From Actinomycetes bacterium (GTDB taxonomy: Bacteria > Actinomycetota > Actinomycetes > Streptosporangiales > Streptosporangiaceae): a stretch of 53,968 bases of DNA. The notes beneath the pieces were generated by a model, which worked only from the letters and a program-made list of their open reading frames with translations, ran no database searches and had not been told where the DNA came from. Made by a program: the position numbers and the translations under genes. Location: positions 1-53,968 of the forward strand of contig JAJYTD010000028.1 in the NCBI GenBank assembly GCA_021793235.1, in the 5' to 3' direction. Positions within the stretch are counted from its first letter, which is position 1. Each line of letters starts with the position of its first letter. Shown piece after piece: positions 33,746 through 42,915 of this stretch.

Positions 33746-34735
33746 TCAGAGTACTGAGACATGCGGATGGTCCATGTGATTCTGCGTGATGCCGCCGCGG
33801 TCCTCCATCTGGCGCCACCCGCCGCCGCTCCGCGCGTCCCAGATGCGCTGGCGCCAGATCACGTACTTGATGCCGAGGCGCGCGGCGTTGGCGACCACGT
33901 ATCGGGCCACGGAGTCTCCGTGCGCGGTCGCCGAGGCGGTCGGCATCGTGCCGGCGGTGCTCTCCATGAAGTCGCATGCCCGGCCGGAGCCGTGGTCCTG
34001 CGGATCTCCGGGCCGGTAGCAGCCGATCATGGGGAATGGGCCGAACTTCCGGTCGACCTCCAGCATGACCTCGCGCATGCGGGGCGTCATGTAGTTGCCG
34101 ACCAGCGGGGACTTGGTCTTTCCCGTGACACCGTCGGGCCTGCCACGCCGCGGGTTCTCGGCACGGTACTTGGCGAGCAGCTTGCGAACCTTGCCGCGCT
34201 TGCTCTCCAACTCGGCGATCTCACGACGCACCGCGTCGACCTTCGACTGGGCGGCCCGGCGGGTTCTGTCGGCCTCCAGCGCCAGGCCGGCGACCGTCTG
34301 GACCCGGCGGTCGCCGTTGCGGGCCAGATACTCCAGCATCGTGGCGCCCTTGAGGGACGATCCGTCGGTGCTGAGCAAGACCGGAAGTGAGGTCGGAGCA
34401 CCCTGCATGTAGGAGCTTGCGGCGAGTGCGCGGATCTGGGTGCGGGCGACGGCCAACTCACGATTGCGCTGCTCTGCCCGGCGAGCGGCCCTGGACGCGC
34501 TGATCTTGAGGTCCTCCAGGCTCTCGATCCGGCCCCTGTAGTCCTTCTCCAGACCCTTCTTGCGTTTCTCCAGATCAGCGAGCTGCTCCGCCGGGTCCTT
34601 CTTGGGCTCGGCGAAGGAGGGTTCCGCCGCGGCCGACGGCCCGACCACCACCGCGGCCGAGAACACCAGGACCGCCAGCCACCAGGGTCCCGTCCGTGCA
34701 CGGAACCGCGGCATCGGTGACGTGGACCGCGCCAT
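33746..34735 (-). CDS. Secreted coiled-coil protein with M15/ARB_07466-like C-terminal domain
   Basis: 329 residues. A signal peptide (WWLAVLVFSAAVVVGPSAAA) is followed by a long coiled coil at about 45-200 (EQLADLEKRKKGLEKDYRGR) of the type that docks hydrolases to FtsEX or the wall. The C-terminal domain at 225-329 has GCYRPGDPQDHGSGRACDFM (HxxGxAxD-like) and NHMDHPHVSVL, zinc-ligand patterns of the M15-like ARB_07466 fold. ATG 34735 has CGGAGG upstream. A perfect BlaI-type box lies 25 bp upstream. Probably a peptidoglycan hydrolase; substrate unproven. Confidence 0.78.
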   Translation of the reverse strand: MARSTSPMPRFRARTGPWWLAVLVFSAAVVVGPSAAAEPSFAEPKKDPAEQLADLEKRKKGLEKDYRGRIESLEDLKISASRAARRAEQRNRELAVARTQIRALAASSYMQGAPTSLPVLLSTDGSSLKGATMLEYLARNGDRRVQTVAGLALEADRTRRAAQSKVDAVRREIAELESKRGKVRKLLAKYRAENPRRGRPDGVTGKTKSPLVGNYMTPRMREVMLEVDRKFGPFPMIGCYRPGDPQDHGSGRACDFMESTAGTMPTASATAHGDSVARYVVANAARLGIKYVIWRQRIWDARSGGGWRQMEDRGGITQNHMDHPHVSVL

Positions 34736-34759
34736 GCGAAACCACCTCCGATAGATCAA

Positions 34760-34778
34760 ATACTATGAGACATAGTAG
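34760..34778. promoter_or_regulatory. BlaI-type operator between the coiled-coil gene and DUF6153 copy 2
   Basis: ATACTATGAGACATAGTAG: TACTAT-N5-ATAGTA arms. It could serve both divergent genes. Confidence 0.83.
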
Positions 34779-34933
34779 AATAGCGGCACGGGGAGGAGTC
34801 GCCGGACCGAGGGCCTCGACTGGCCCTCATGAGCGCAGTTCAGGCAGAAAGCTGGACTGCAGCGGCGAGTGCGGCGAGTCCCGAAACGGCGCTTCGGCCA
34901 TCACGGCCCGTCCATGTACTATCCTTCTTCCTG

Positions 34934-35434
34934 ATGTTCGATCATGGGCATGCCGTTTCCTCTCGGACGGTCGGCGGCGTCCGGCCGAGGGGCTTCCGGC
35001 ATGCACTCGCGTGGGCGCTTCTGCTCGGTGCGATGCTCCTCGGCATCGTCACGATGCACACCCTCGGGCACATGACCGGTGACCATCACGGCGCCACTGC
35101 GATGTCGACGAGCCCGACGATGACCGACTATCAGGCGAACACACCGGATGCGCATGCTCACGGAGTGTCTTCTGACAGGAGGCATGCGGCCACAGGCCGG
35201 GATTCTTCTCATCCGAGCCGCCAGGGAGCCGGGATGTTCCTGGATCCCACGGTCGTCTGCCTGGCGGTGCTGGTCGCTGCCGGTCTCTTCGTCGCGCTGC
35301 GCCGATTGACGTGGCGGTTTGAGCCGACTCCGTGCGCTCGGCGTGGCCTGCTTCGCCCCTCCTCCCGGGCGGACCCGCGCGGACCGCCTGGCTTCGGTCT
35401 GCCCATTGTCCGCGTCGCGGTCCTGCGGATCTAG
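34934..35434 (+). CDS. DUF6153-like small His-rich membrane protein (copy 2)
   Basis: About 166 residues. Helix 1 (ALAWALLLGAMLLGIVTMHT) leads into a His/Met-rich loop (HTLGHMTGDHHGATAMSTS, later HAHGVSSDRRHAATG). Helix 2 (PTVVCLAVLVAAGLFVALRR) and a tail ending IVRVAVLRI follow. The VLRI/VLRL ending and the MHTLGHM/MHG motif after helix 1 are DUF6153 hallmarks. No good ribosome site is visible; ATG 34829 in the same frame is another start. It precedes the multicopper oxidase, consistent with copper handling in the envelope. Confidence 0.6.
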   Translation: MFDHGHAVSSRTVGGVRPRGFRHALAWALLLGAMLLGIVTMHTLGHMTGDHHGATAMSTSPTMTDYQANTPDAHAHGVSSDRRHAATGRDSSHPSRQGAGMFLDPTVVCLAVLVAAGLFVALRRLTWRFEPTPCARRGLLRPSSRADPRGPPGFGLPIVRVAVLRI

Positions 35435-35564
35435 AAGGGGCCGGCCGGGTGCTGCCGCTGATCGCCGCGAAGCCGTCCTGATTCGTCCTCGCCGCGTCCG
35501 CTCGCGCCCGGTTTCATGCCCGATCTCCTTCCATCCGCATGACCGAATGCGAGGCATGTCCAGC

Positions 35565-37112
35565 ATGAGTTTGATCGATCGACGCTCCGTCCTGCGAACG
35601 GGGCTTCTGATGGCAGGCGGTGCGACGCTCGCCGCCTGTGGCGGTGGCGGCCGCAAGCCCGCCTTTGTCGCCCCGAACAGCACGGAGGTCCGGAAAGCGG
35701 AGGCCGCCCGCCGCAAAGCCGGTGGGGCCGTTCGCGACTTCCGGCTGACCGCTGCCGAAGGGAAGGTCGACCTGGGAGGACGGACCGTCCGCACCTGGAC
35801 CTACGGCGAACGTCTCCCCGGCTCGCAGATCCGTGTGAAGGCGGGCGAGGTGGTGCGCGCCCGGGTGACGAACCGGCTGCCCACCGGCACGACCGTGCAC
35901 TGGCACGGGCTGGCGCTGCGCAACGACGCGGACGGCGTCCCCGGCGTCACCCAACCCGAGATCAAGACGGGGGCCGAGTTCACGTACGAGTTCGCCGTCC
36001 CGCATCCCGGCACCTACTGGTTCCACCCGCACTCCGGCCCCCAACTCGACCGCGGACTCTACGCGCCACTGATCGTCGAGGATCCCCGGGAGCCGCTGTC
36101 GTACGACGCCGAATGGGTCGTGGTCCTCGACGACTGGCTGGACGGGGTGACCGGCACCCCCGACCAAGTGCTCGCCGAGCTGAGCCGCGGCATGGGCATG
36201 AACGGCGGCGGCCACTCGAACATGCCCGGCATGGACATGGGACACCAGACCGAGACGCCGGCACCCGGACCGTCAGGCATGGGCGGTCACATGCTCATGG
36301 GCGCGGAGAGCGGGCTGCTCGGCGGTGACGCGGGCGACGTCCGCTACCCGCACTTCCTGATCAACGGCCGGCTGGCCGAGGAACCGGAGGTTTTCCGCGC
36401 CAAGCCCGGAGACCGCATCCGGATCAGATTCATCAACGCCGGGGGCGACACCGCGTTCCGGGTGGCCCTGGGCGGACACCGCATGACCGTCACCCACACG
36501 GATGGCTTTCCCGTCCGGCCCGTCGAGACCGACGCACTCCTGATCGGAATGGGAGAGCGCTACGACGCCATCGTGACAGCCGCGTCCGGGGCTTTCCCGC
36601 TGACCGCCCTCGCCGAAGGCAAGAACGCCGTGGCCCGCGCCGTCCTCCGTACCGGCACCGCCGCCGAGGCACCGGCCGCGGACACCCGGCCCGCCGAGCT
36701 GCAGAGGAAGATCGTCGGATACGGCGATCTGCGCCCGTCCGACGCCGTTCAGCTCAAGGACAGGCGCCCGGACCGGACGGTCCGCCTTGAGCTGACCGGC
36801 GGGATGATGAAGTACGACTGGGCCATCAACGGACGCAAGTACGACCCGAAGAATCTGTATCCGGTGCGCTCGGGAGAGCGGGTGCGGCTGTCGTTCGTTA
36901 ACAGGACGACAATGTGGCACCCCATGCACCTGCACGGCCACACCTTCGCCGTGGCACCGACCGGGGTGCGCAAGGACACCGCGATCGTCCTCCCGAACCG
37001 TTCGCTGGACGTCGACTTCGACGCTGACAACCCCGGCAGGTGGATGATCCACTGCCACAACATCTACCACGCCGAGTCCGGGATGATGGCCCTGCTCGGC
37101 TATCAGGCCTGA
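35565..37112 (+). CDS. Periplasm-side multicopper oxidase (CueO-like)
   Basis: 515 residues. Tat-type lipoprotein signal (DRRSVLRTGLLMAGGATLAA, then CGGGG). The four copper-ligand blocks are visible: TVHWHGLALRND near 105, HPGTYWFHPHSGPQ near 150, WHPMHLHGHTFAV near 450, and WMIHCHNIYHAESGMM near 493. A Met/His-rich insert (MGMNGGGHSNMPGMDMGHQ) at about 212-245 is like the Cu(I)-binding segment of CueO. It oxidises Cu(I) or organic substrates with reduction of oxygen to water. ATG 35565 is chosen for spacing from GCGAGG; ATG 35556 and 35547 are in frame. Confidence 0.92.
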   Translation: MSLIDRRSVLRTGLLMAGGATLAACGGGGRKPAFVAPNSTEVRKAEAARRKAGGAVRDFRLTAAEGKVDLGGRTVRTWTYGERLPGSQIRVKAGEVVRARVTNRLPTGTTVHWHGLALRNDADGVPGVTQPEIKTGAEFTYEFAVPHPGTYWFHPHSGPQLDRGLYAPLIVEDPREPLSYDAEWVVVLDDWLDGVTGTPDQVLAELSRGMGMNGGGHSNMPGMDMGHQTETPAPGPSGMGGHMLMGAESGLLGGDAGDVRYPHFLINGRLAEEPEVFRAKPGDRIRIRFINAGGDTAFRVALGGHRMTVTHTDGFPVRPVETDALLIGMGERYDAIVTAASGAFPLTALAEGKNAVARAVLRTGTAAEAPAADTRPAELQRKIVGYGDLRPSDAVQLKDRRPDRTVRLELTGGMMKYDWAINGRKYDPKNLYPVRSGERVRLSFVNRTTMWHPMHLHGHTFAVAPTGVRKDTAIVLPNRSLDVDFDADNPGRWMIHCHNIYHAESGMMALLGYQA

Positions 37113-37125
37113 TGGGAGAGCCGAC

Positions 37126-38019
37126 ATGAACCTGCGCTTCCGGCGCACCCGTGCCGTACGCCCGCTCCATGCGCTGGCCCTGATCGCCGGCGCGATCGTC
37201 CTGGCGGCCTGCGGCGCCGAGGCCGACGACGCCAAGGCCCCCTCTGCCACCCCCCAGGCCGAGATAGGGCACATCCACGGCGTCGCCATGGACCCGGCCG
37301 ACAAATCCGTCTATGTGGCGGCCCATTTCGGCGTGTTCAAGATCGAGTCACCCGACCGGGTCACTCGCGTGGGTGCGAACAGGCAGGACACGATGGGCTT
37401 CGCCATCGTCGGCCCCCGCACGTTCATAGCCAGCGGCCACCCGGCGGCAGCCGATATACAGAAGGACGTTCCACCTCACCTGGGCCTGATCCGGTCCACG
37501 GACGCCGGGCGAACGTGGACCACGCTCTCCGAGGCCGGCAAGGCCGATTTCCACGCGCTCCAGCAGGCGGGACAGATCCTCTATGCCTACGACAGCCAAA
37601 CCCAGAGCGTGCGGCGCAGCAGCGATGGCGGACGCACCTGGACGGCGGGCGCACGCCTCACCGTGAACGATCTCGGCGCGCACAAGGACCGCCCCGACGA
37701 GGTCTATGCGGCCACGCCGGAAGGACTCCAGAAGAGCGACGACTCGGGAGACTCCTTCCAGGTCATGGGTGATGCACCCGTCCTGACCCATGTGGACGCG
37801 GTGAACGACAAAACGCTCCTCGGGGTCGCCCCGGACGGGCAGGTCCAGGTCCGGGCAGGCGATGGCGGCTGGCAACGGCTCGGCCGGCTGCCCGGCGGCC
37901 AGGCCAGTGCGTTCACCGCCATTGACGAGCGGCACCTTCTCGCCGCTGCCGAGGACGGCAGCGTGTACGAATCCCGTGACGGCGGCCGGACCTTCAGCGT
38001 CCTCTACGGCATCCGCTGA
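37126..38019 (+). CDS. F510_1955-type BNR-repeat lipoprotein
   Basis: 297 residues. Lipoprotein signal (LIAGAIVLAACGAE), then a beta-propeller with Asp boxes (STDAGRTWTTL, SSDGGRTWTAG, SRDGGRTFSVL). The first strand GHIHGVAMDPADKSVYVAAH is diagnostic of the F510_1955 glycosylhydrolase-like family, which is often found beside copper resistance genes. It begins 13 bp after the oxidase stop with GGGAGAG, so it is probably co-transcribed. Enzyme activity unproven. Confidence 0.85.
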   Translation: MNLRFRRTRAVRPLHALALIAGAIVLAACGAEADDAKAPSATPQAEIGHIHGVAMDPADKSVYVAAHFGVFKIESPDRVTRVGANRQDTMGFAIVGPRTFIASGHPAAADIQKDVPPHLGLIRSTDAGRTWTTLSEAGKADFHALQQAGQILYAYDSQTQSVRRSSDGGRTWTAGARLTVNDLGAHKDRPDEVYAATPEGLQKSDDSGDSFQVMGDAPVLTHVDAVNDKTLLGVAPDGQVQVRAGDGGWQRLGRLPGGQASAFTAIDERHLLAAAEDGSVYESRDGGRTFSVLYGIR

Positions 38020-38082
38020 ACAACTGTGCCGCGGCGGCACCACGGCCGCCGCGGCACAGCACCCGCCGCCCCGCGAAGTAAT

Positions 38083-38101
38083 CTACTATTACTACTAGTA
38101 G
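38083..38101. promoter_or_regulatory. BlaI-type operator downstream of the F510_1955-type gene
   Basis: CTACTATTACTACTAGTAG: perfect CTACTA-N7-TAGTAG. The nearest gene downstream starts at 38308, with a second box between. Confidence 0.8.
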
Positions 38102-38263
38102 GTACCGCAGTTCACTCGGACCCGGCTGCTTCCGGGCGACCACATCCGGTTCTACTTGGTCCTGGGGATCTTCGCGGCGGTCTCCAGCTTTGATGGTTCG
38201 GCTGGTTCGACCGTCAGGGGTGAGTCGACTCTCCGAACACCCCGTCCCGGACCCGGCACTCAC

Positions 38264-38282
38264 CTACGATCGAGCCTAGTAA
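38264..38282. promoter_or_regulatory. BlaI-type operator (one mismatch) upstream of a small membrane protein
   Basis: CTACGATCGAGCCTAGTAA: TACGA-N7-TAGTA, 26 bp before GTG 38308. Confidence 0.7.
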
Positions 38283-38307
38283 TGACGTTCACAGAGAGGA
38301 CGGAAAG

Positions 38308-38688
38308 GTGCGGATACCCAGGCGTGTCGACGCGTCGCTCGGCTGGCTGGAAAAGCACATCGGCGTTCTGGCCGCCATCGCAGCCATGGTGGCGACGGCC
38401 GCGTCCGCGATTTGGCTGCCATCCTTCGGCGGTTTCGTCCCTGGTCTCGCTATCGGCGGCGTCTTCGTCCAACTGCGGCTCGCGAAGCGTCTTGCGAAGG
38501 CCAGGAGAGACATCGACAACCTGCTTCGGGACAACGGGGCGCTTCGTCACCGCAATACCGTCCTCACCAGTGGAGTCATCGCTCAAGGCACGCAGGTGAC
38601 CCACAAGTTCATGCCCATCGGCGACACCGTGGCCGACGCGGCCGACGCGAACGGCACGCAGCCGCTACCGCCGGAGGAGCGCGAGTAG
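38308..38688 (+). CDS. Hypothetical small membrane protein with coiled coil
   Basis: 126 residues. Two helices (HIGVLAAIAAMVATAASAIW, FVPGLAIGGVFVQLRLA) are followed by a cytoplasmic heptad stretch (AKRLAKARRDIDNLLRDNGA) and an acidic tail. No family recognised. GTG 38308 follows GAGAGGACGGAAAG. One mismatched and one perfect BlaI-type box precede it, placing it in the regulon. Confidence 0.65.
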   Translation: MRIPRRVDASLGWLEKHIGVLAAIAAMVATAASAIWLPSFGGFVPGLAIGGVFVQLRLAKRLAKARRDIDNLLRDNGALRHRNTVLTSGVIAQGTQVTHKFMPIGDTVADAADANGTQPLPPEERE

Positions 38689-38743
38689 CCGGCGACCAGG
38701 CCGGATGGTGGGCCGCGGTTCGTGGCGGTGAGCTTCGGGCCGA

Positions 38744-39337
38744 TCAGGGCCGCCCCGGGTCCCCCGAGCCCTGGGCCGGAGGGGCCAGGAACATCGCAGT
38801 GATCACGGCGACGAGCCGCTCGGTGTCCCGGTCGTCATCGGCGCGTTCGGGCGGACGGGGAACCGCCAGATCCATCAGCGCTCCGGTCTGCTGAAGAGCG
38901 AGGAGACCGACCATCGCGCGGTAGCGGAAGGCCACCTCGCCTTCCGGTAGTTGTGCAAGGGCCTGCGTCAGCGCGACCAGATAGCGGCCTTCCACCGGAT
39001 CGACCTGCTCGGCGAACAGCCGGCGGACCTCTCCCCCGGGCTCCGATGTGACCCTTCCGAGGAAACGCGCCACGTGCGGGCCTCGCTCACCGTGGCGCCG
39101 CACCAGGTCCACGCTGGGAAGCACGAACGCCCGGACGAGTGAGGCGACATCCGCACCATGCCCAGACGCGTGCAGACCTTCCAGCATGTCCAGCCGCGCG
39201 TCGTTGACGGGAGCCATCGCGCGGTCGGCCACCGCGCGCACGAGTCCTTCCTTGGAACCGAAGTGGTAACGGACGATGGCAACGTTCGCGGCCGCGGCGT
39301 CGGTAACCGCCCGAACGGACGTCCCGGCGAAGCGCGC
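38744..39337 (-). pseudogene. TetR-family regulator, 5' end lost
   Basis: TetR homology begins abruptly at FAGTSVRAVTDAAAANVAIV (about 39331) and continues normally through YHFGSKEGLVRAVADRAM and a C-terminal domain of full length. The first helix of the DNA-binding domain (about 15-20 residues, typically RxRILDAALxLFAExG) is missing. The open frame runs on to 39520 only by reading antisense into the MFS gene. The remaining product would lack a complete helix-turn-helix. A deletion that fused this gene head to head with its divergent MFS partner explains the structure. Confidence 0.7.
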
Positions 39338-40875
39338 TCCCCGAACCACTCTTCGGCGGGGCAACCCGCCAGACGCGGCCCGCGACAGGCGGCTCCTGGT
39401 CTTGGCGGTGATGTGCTTGGCGCTCACCGCGGTGGTCGGCATGCTGGTGTCGCTCGCTGTGGCCCTGCCCGGGCTGGCGCACGACCTCGGCGCCACGGAG
39501 GCCCAGCTGCAGTGGGTCATGAACGCCTACGGCGTGGCGTTCTCCGGCCTCCTGCTGCCGGCCGGGGCGGTCGGCGACCGTTATGGCCGAAAAGGCGCCC
39601 TGCTGCTCGGCCTGCTCGTCTTCGCGGGCGCGTCGGTGGCGGTGCTGTGGGTGGACGGCACGGGGACCGTCATCGCCATTCGTGCGGGGGCCGGCATGGC
39701 CGCAGCGCTGATCATGCCGATGACTCTGTCGATCATCACCAACGCCTTCCCGTCCGAGGAGCGCGGGCGGGTCGTCGGCGTCTGGTCCGGCGTGTTCGGC
39801 GGTGCCGGGCTGATCGGCATCCTCATTGCCGGCGGGCTGCTGGAGGCGTTCTCCTGGCGCTCACTGTTCGTTTTCAACGCGGCTCTGGCCGCTCTCGCTC
39901 TGGTGGCCACGGCGCTGCTCGTCCCCACTTCGCGCGACCCGCACGCCACGCCGCTCGACCTGCCCGGAGCGGCGTTCTCGGTCGCCGGAGTGACCGCACT
40001 CGTGTTCGCGATCGTGGAAGGCCCGGAACGCGGTTGGTCCGACCCGCTCGTAGCAGGGGGGTTCGCCGTGGCGGCGCTCGGTGTCGCCCTGTTCGCATGG
40101 TGGGAGCTCCGGGCCCCGCATCCCATGCTGGACCTGCGCATCCCGGCTCCCCGGAGTGTCCGCCGGCTCGCTGGTCATCGTCGTGGAGTCGCTGGCCACC
40201 TTCGGCGTGTTCTTCCTGCTACTGCAGTTCCTCCAGGAGATCCTCCGCTACTCGGCATTTCGGGCCGGTCTCGGCCTGCTCCCATTGGCCGTAGCGATGA
40301 TCATCATCTCCCCCACGGCGCCCAACTTCGGTCACCGTTTCGGCCTCACGCCCGTCATCGGGCTGGGAATGGCGCTCATCGCCGCCGGCCTTGCCGTCCT
40401 CTCCCTGGTCGACGCCGAATCCGGCTTCTGGCCGGTCGCCGTCGGCGGCGCGCTCATCGGCGCGGGGGTCGCCTACGCCGCCACCCCGGCGACCGACGCG
40501 ATCGTGGCCGCATTGCCCACCGCCAAGCAGGGAGTGGCGTTTGCCCTGAACGACGTGACCCGCGAACTCGGCGCCGTGCTCGGCATCGCCCTGCTGGGAA
40601 GCGTCTTCAACAGCCGATACCGCGCCGACGTCGGTAACGGTGCTCCGGATATGCCCCAGCCCATGAGGGACGCAACCCAGGACTCTCTCAGCGGGGCGCT
40701 GGCCGTCGCCGAACGCCTCGGCGGCGAACCCGGCAACCGGCTGGCCGCCGGGGCCCGGGACGCATTCGCCTCCGGAATGAGCGTGGCCTTGCTCACGGGC
40801 ATGGTCATCGTCCTCCTCGGCGCAGCCGCGTCCCTTCTCCTGCTCAGGGGCGGCCGCCACCGTACGGACACCTGA
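39276..40875 (+). pseudogene. DHA2-type MFS exporter, 5'-damaged and frameshifted
   Basis: Frame 1 (39276-40140) gives MFS helices 1-8: ALTAVVGMLVSLAVALPGLA, GATEAQLQWVMNAYGVAFSG, GAVGDRYGRKGALL, as far as PHPMLDLRI. The match then jumps frame between 40141 and 40156, and VSAGSLVIVVESLATFGVFF continues in the other frame to 40875. So one frameshift splits the protein. Its true start is also gone: homology starts about 45 bp from the truncated TetR gene, with no room for a promoter. An EmrB/QacA-like drug exporter that is no longer functional. Confidence 0.8.
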
Positions 40876-40984
40876 CCCGCGGCCGTATGAAGCCCTAAGC
40901 CCCAGCATGGCGCCTGACACGGCGGGTATTTGCAGGTCGCAACGCCATCGCCACCATCTGCACGCCTCGGAAGGGACGAAGGAC

Positions 40985-41377
40985 GTGGACTACGCCCGCA
41001 CCATCACGCTCGACCTGCCCTATGACCAGGCCGTGCCCAGGGTCAAGGACGCCTTCGCCGGGCAGGGCTTCGGCACCCTCACCGAGATCGATGTCCGCGC
41101 CACGCTCAAGGACAAGATCGGCGAGGACATGGAGGACTATCTCATCCTCGGCGCCTGCAATCCCCAGCTCGCCCACCGCGCCCTGGACGTCGAACGCGAG
41201 ATCGGCCTGCTGCTGCCCTGCAATGTCGTCGTCCGCGCTCTCGCTGACGGCAGGACCCTGGTGCAGGCGCTGGACCCGGGCATCATGGTCGCCGTCCCAG
41301 AGCGGCCCGAGTTGCGCCCCGTCGCCGAAGAGGCCGGGCAGCGGATCCAGGCCGCTCTCGACACGCTGACCAGCTAG
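40985..41377 (+). CDS. DUF302 domain protein
   Basis: 130 residues. VDYARTITLDLPYDQAVPRV, KDKIGEDMEDYLILGACNPQ, LAHRALDVEREIGLLLPCNV and AVPERPELRPVAEEA cover the DUF302 fold, which binds small hydrophobic ligands or metals in uncertain ways. GTG 40985 follows GAAGGAC. No regulatory box is visible. It is convergent with the NlpC/P60 gene. Confidence 0.9.
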   Translation: MDYARTITLDLPYDQAVPRVKDAFAGQGFGTLTEIDVRATLKDKIGEDMEDYLILGACNPQLAHRALDVEREIGLLLPCNVVVRALADGRTLVQALDPGIMVAVPERPELRPVAEEAGQRIQAALDTLTS

Positions 41378-41410
41378 GCCAGAGCAGGGCTGAGTTCCGT
41401 TTCGGCTCTG

Positions 41411-42595
41411 TCAGCCCGCCAGCCGGCCCGCGAGACGCGGATTGATGCGGATCGCTCCCTGGAAGTTTCTGAAGTAGACCGGCTGGATGCGTACGACGGT
41501 GCCGCGCCTGGGCGCGGCGAGCATCTTTCCGTCGCCGAGGTAGAGCGCGATATGAGAGATGTATCCGGGGGCGGTCGGGTCGTGAGCCCAGGTGAGCAGG
41601 TCGCCGCGGCGGGCCTGATCGAACGGGATTTTCCAACCGGCCTTCGCCTGGTCGTCGGCGACGCGCGGGAGCCGGACACCGGCCCTGCCGAACGCGTACT
41701 GCAGGATTCCGGAGCAGTCGTAGCCGCCCTCGGCGTCGGATTCGCCGCCCCAGACGTACGGCATTCCCAGCTTGCTCTCGGCCGCCTCGATGGCCGTCCG
41801 GATCTGAAGCGCGGTCAGCACCTGGCCGCGCGCGTCCGGCAACTGGCCACCGGTATCCACAGGAACCCTGATGTCGTTGGTGAGGGGCACGAGCCTGGAC
41901 TCGCCAGGTACTAGCCGGCGCACGCTCCGGGTGAGTTTCCTAAGGTCGCTTTTGCCCGCGCTGATGAGCAGCGCGTTGCCCACGGGCATCCCGAGGGCGC
42001 GTGCTGTCTGCCGCGAGACCACGGCGTCGACCTCGCCCATCCCCATCGTGGCGAGCGCGCCCACCCTGAGACCGGTCTTTCCGGCCGTTCCGTCGAGAGG
42101 CGCGTGTCTGCCGAGCGCCACACCGCCATCGGTGCCCAGCGCGAAGGAGATCGCGATGTCGCCCGCGGCGACGTTACGCCACAGCGCATCCGATTGCGCA
42201 GTGGGTTTCGGCGTGTAGCGCCGGAACGTCGAAGGATCGACACCGAAGACGGTGACCGGCTTGCCCGCCAGGCGACCCCGTGCCGCATCGACCGTCTCGA
42301 CTCCGCGTACGCCTTTCATCCCGGCGACCTTGGCGCTCACCGAGGGCGGAATAGGTCGTGGTGCGGCCACGAGCAGATGCGGTGTGAGCCGCGACTTCAG
42401 CGGAGCGACGGGGACTGCGGAGGCCGGTGCGGAGCGCGGCGAGGCGAGGAAGCGAGCCGATCCGGCCTGCGCCGCGGTGGCCGGAGGCGCCTGCGGCGCC
42501 GAGCGGATGGCGAGGACCGCGACGTCCAAGGCCAGTGTGGTCACCGCCGAAACGCCGATCACCATGGGGACCGTGCGACCGCGCGCCTTGAACAC
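41411..42595 (-). CDS. Secreted NlpC/P60 endopeptidase (second copy)
   Basis: 394 residues. A signal anchor (PMVIGVSAVTTLALDVAVLA) precedes a roughly 220-residue region without a named domain. The NlpC/P60 domain is at about 270-385: KLGMPYVWGGESDAEGG, catalytic Cys in YDCSGILQYAF, His in GYISHIALYLG, then MLAAPRRGTVV. GTG 42595 is chosen for GGGAGGT just upstream. A perfect CTCCTAC-type box lies 30 bp upstream and a TACTA-type box about 120 bp upstream. It has no riboswitch, so BlaI-type control alone is expected. Confidence 0.9.
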   Translation of the reverse strand: MFKARGRTVPMVIGVSAVTTLALDVAVLAIRSAPQAPPATAAQAGSARFLASPRSAPASAVPVAPLKSRLTPHLLVAAPRPIPPSVSAKVAGMKGVRGVETVDAARGRLAGKPVTVFGVDPSTFRRYTPKPTAQSDALWRNVAAGDIAISFALGTDGGVALGRHAPLDGTAGKTGLRVGALATMGMGEVDAVVSRQTARALGMPVGNALLISAGKSDLRKLTRSVRRLVPGESRLVPLTNDIRVPVDTGGQLPDARGQVLTALQIRTAIEAAESKLGMPYVWGGESDAEGGYDCSGILQYAFGRAGVRLPRVADDQAKAGWKIPFDQARRGDLLTWAHDPTAPGYISHIALYLGDGKMLAAPRRGTVVRIQPVYFRNFQGAIRINPRLAGRLAG

Positions 42596-42624
42596 CCGGA
42601 CCTCCCGCGAGGTTCGCGTACAAT

Positions 42625-42643
42625 CTCCTACGATGCGTAGGAG
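42625..42643. promoter_or_regulatory. BlaI-type operator (CTCCTAC variant) upstream of the second NlpC/P60 gene
   Basis: CTCCTACGATGCGTAGGAG: perfect 7-bp arms, 30 bp before the start. Confidence 0.85.
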
Positions 42644-42714
42644 GTTGACGATATCTGCTGTGCCGCATCGACACCAGCGGCCGCACGCCGCCCGCACAGC
42701 TCAAGGACACCCAG

Positions 42715-42733
42715 CTACTATCGTTCCTAGTAG
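42715..42733. promoter_or_regulatory. BlaI-type operator in the 42.6-43.1 kb intergenic region
   Basis: CTACTATCGTTCCTAGTAG: perfect CTACTA-N7-TAGTAG. It lies 120 bp before the minus-strand NlpC/P60 start and about 280 bp before the CHAP riboswitch. No gene starts right after it, so its target is unclear. Confidence 0.75.
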
Positions 42734-42915
42734 AAGACTACGAGGAAATCAGCGGGCCAGCGACCACCGGCGACACCTGCCGGGACACCCGGACTGTGGG
42801 GCTCCAGCCCCCTTGCGAACAGCGTCTTCACGGTCGAGAGTGGCGAGACGGTGCGATGTGCAGGTAGATCGTTGTTGACTCCCCTTGACTCAACGTTGCC
42901 AACTCGGCGAACCTG

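Noticed and set aside
37994-38263. 89-residue minus-strand ORF spanning the 38.1-kb operator
   Set aside because: It covers a BlaI-type operator and has no ribosome site or family feature.
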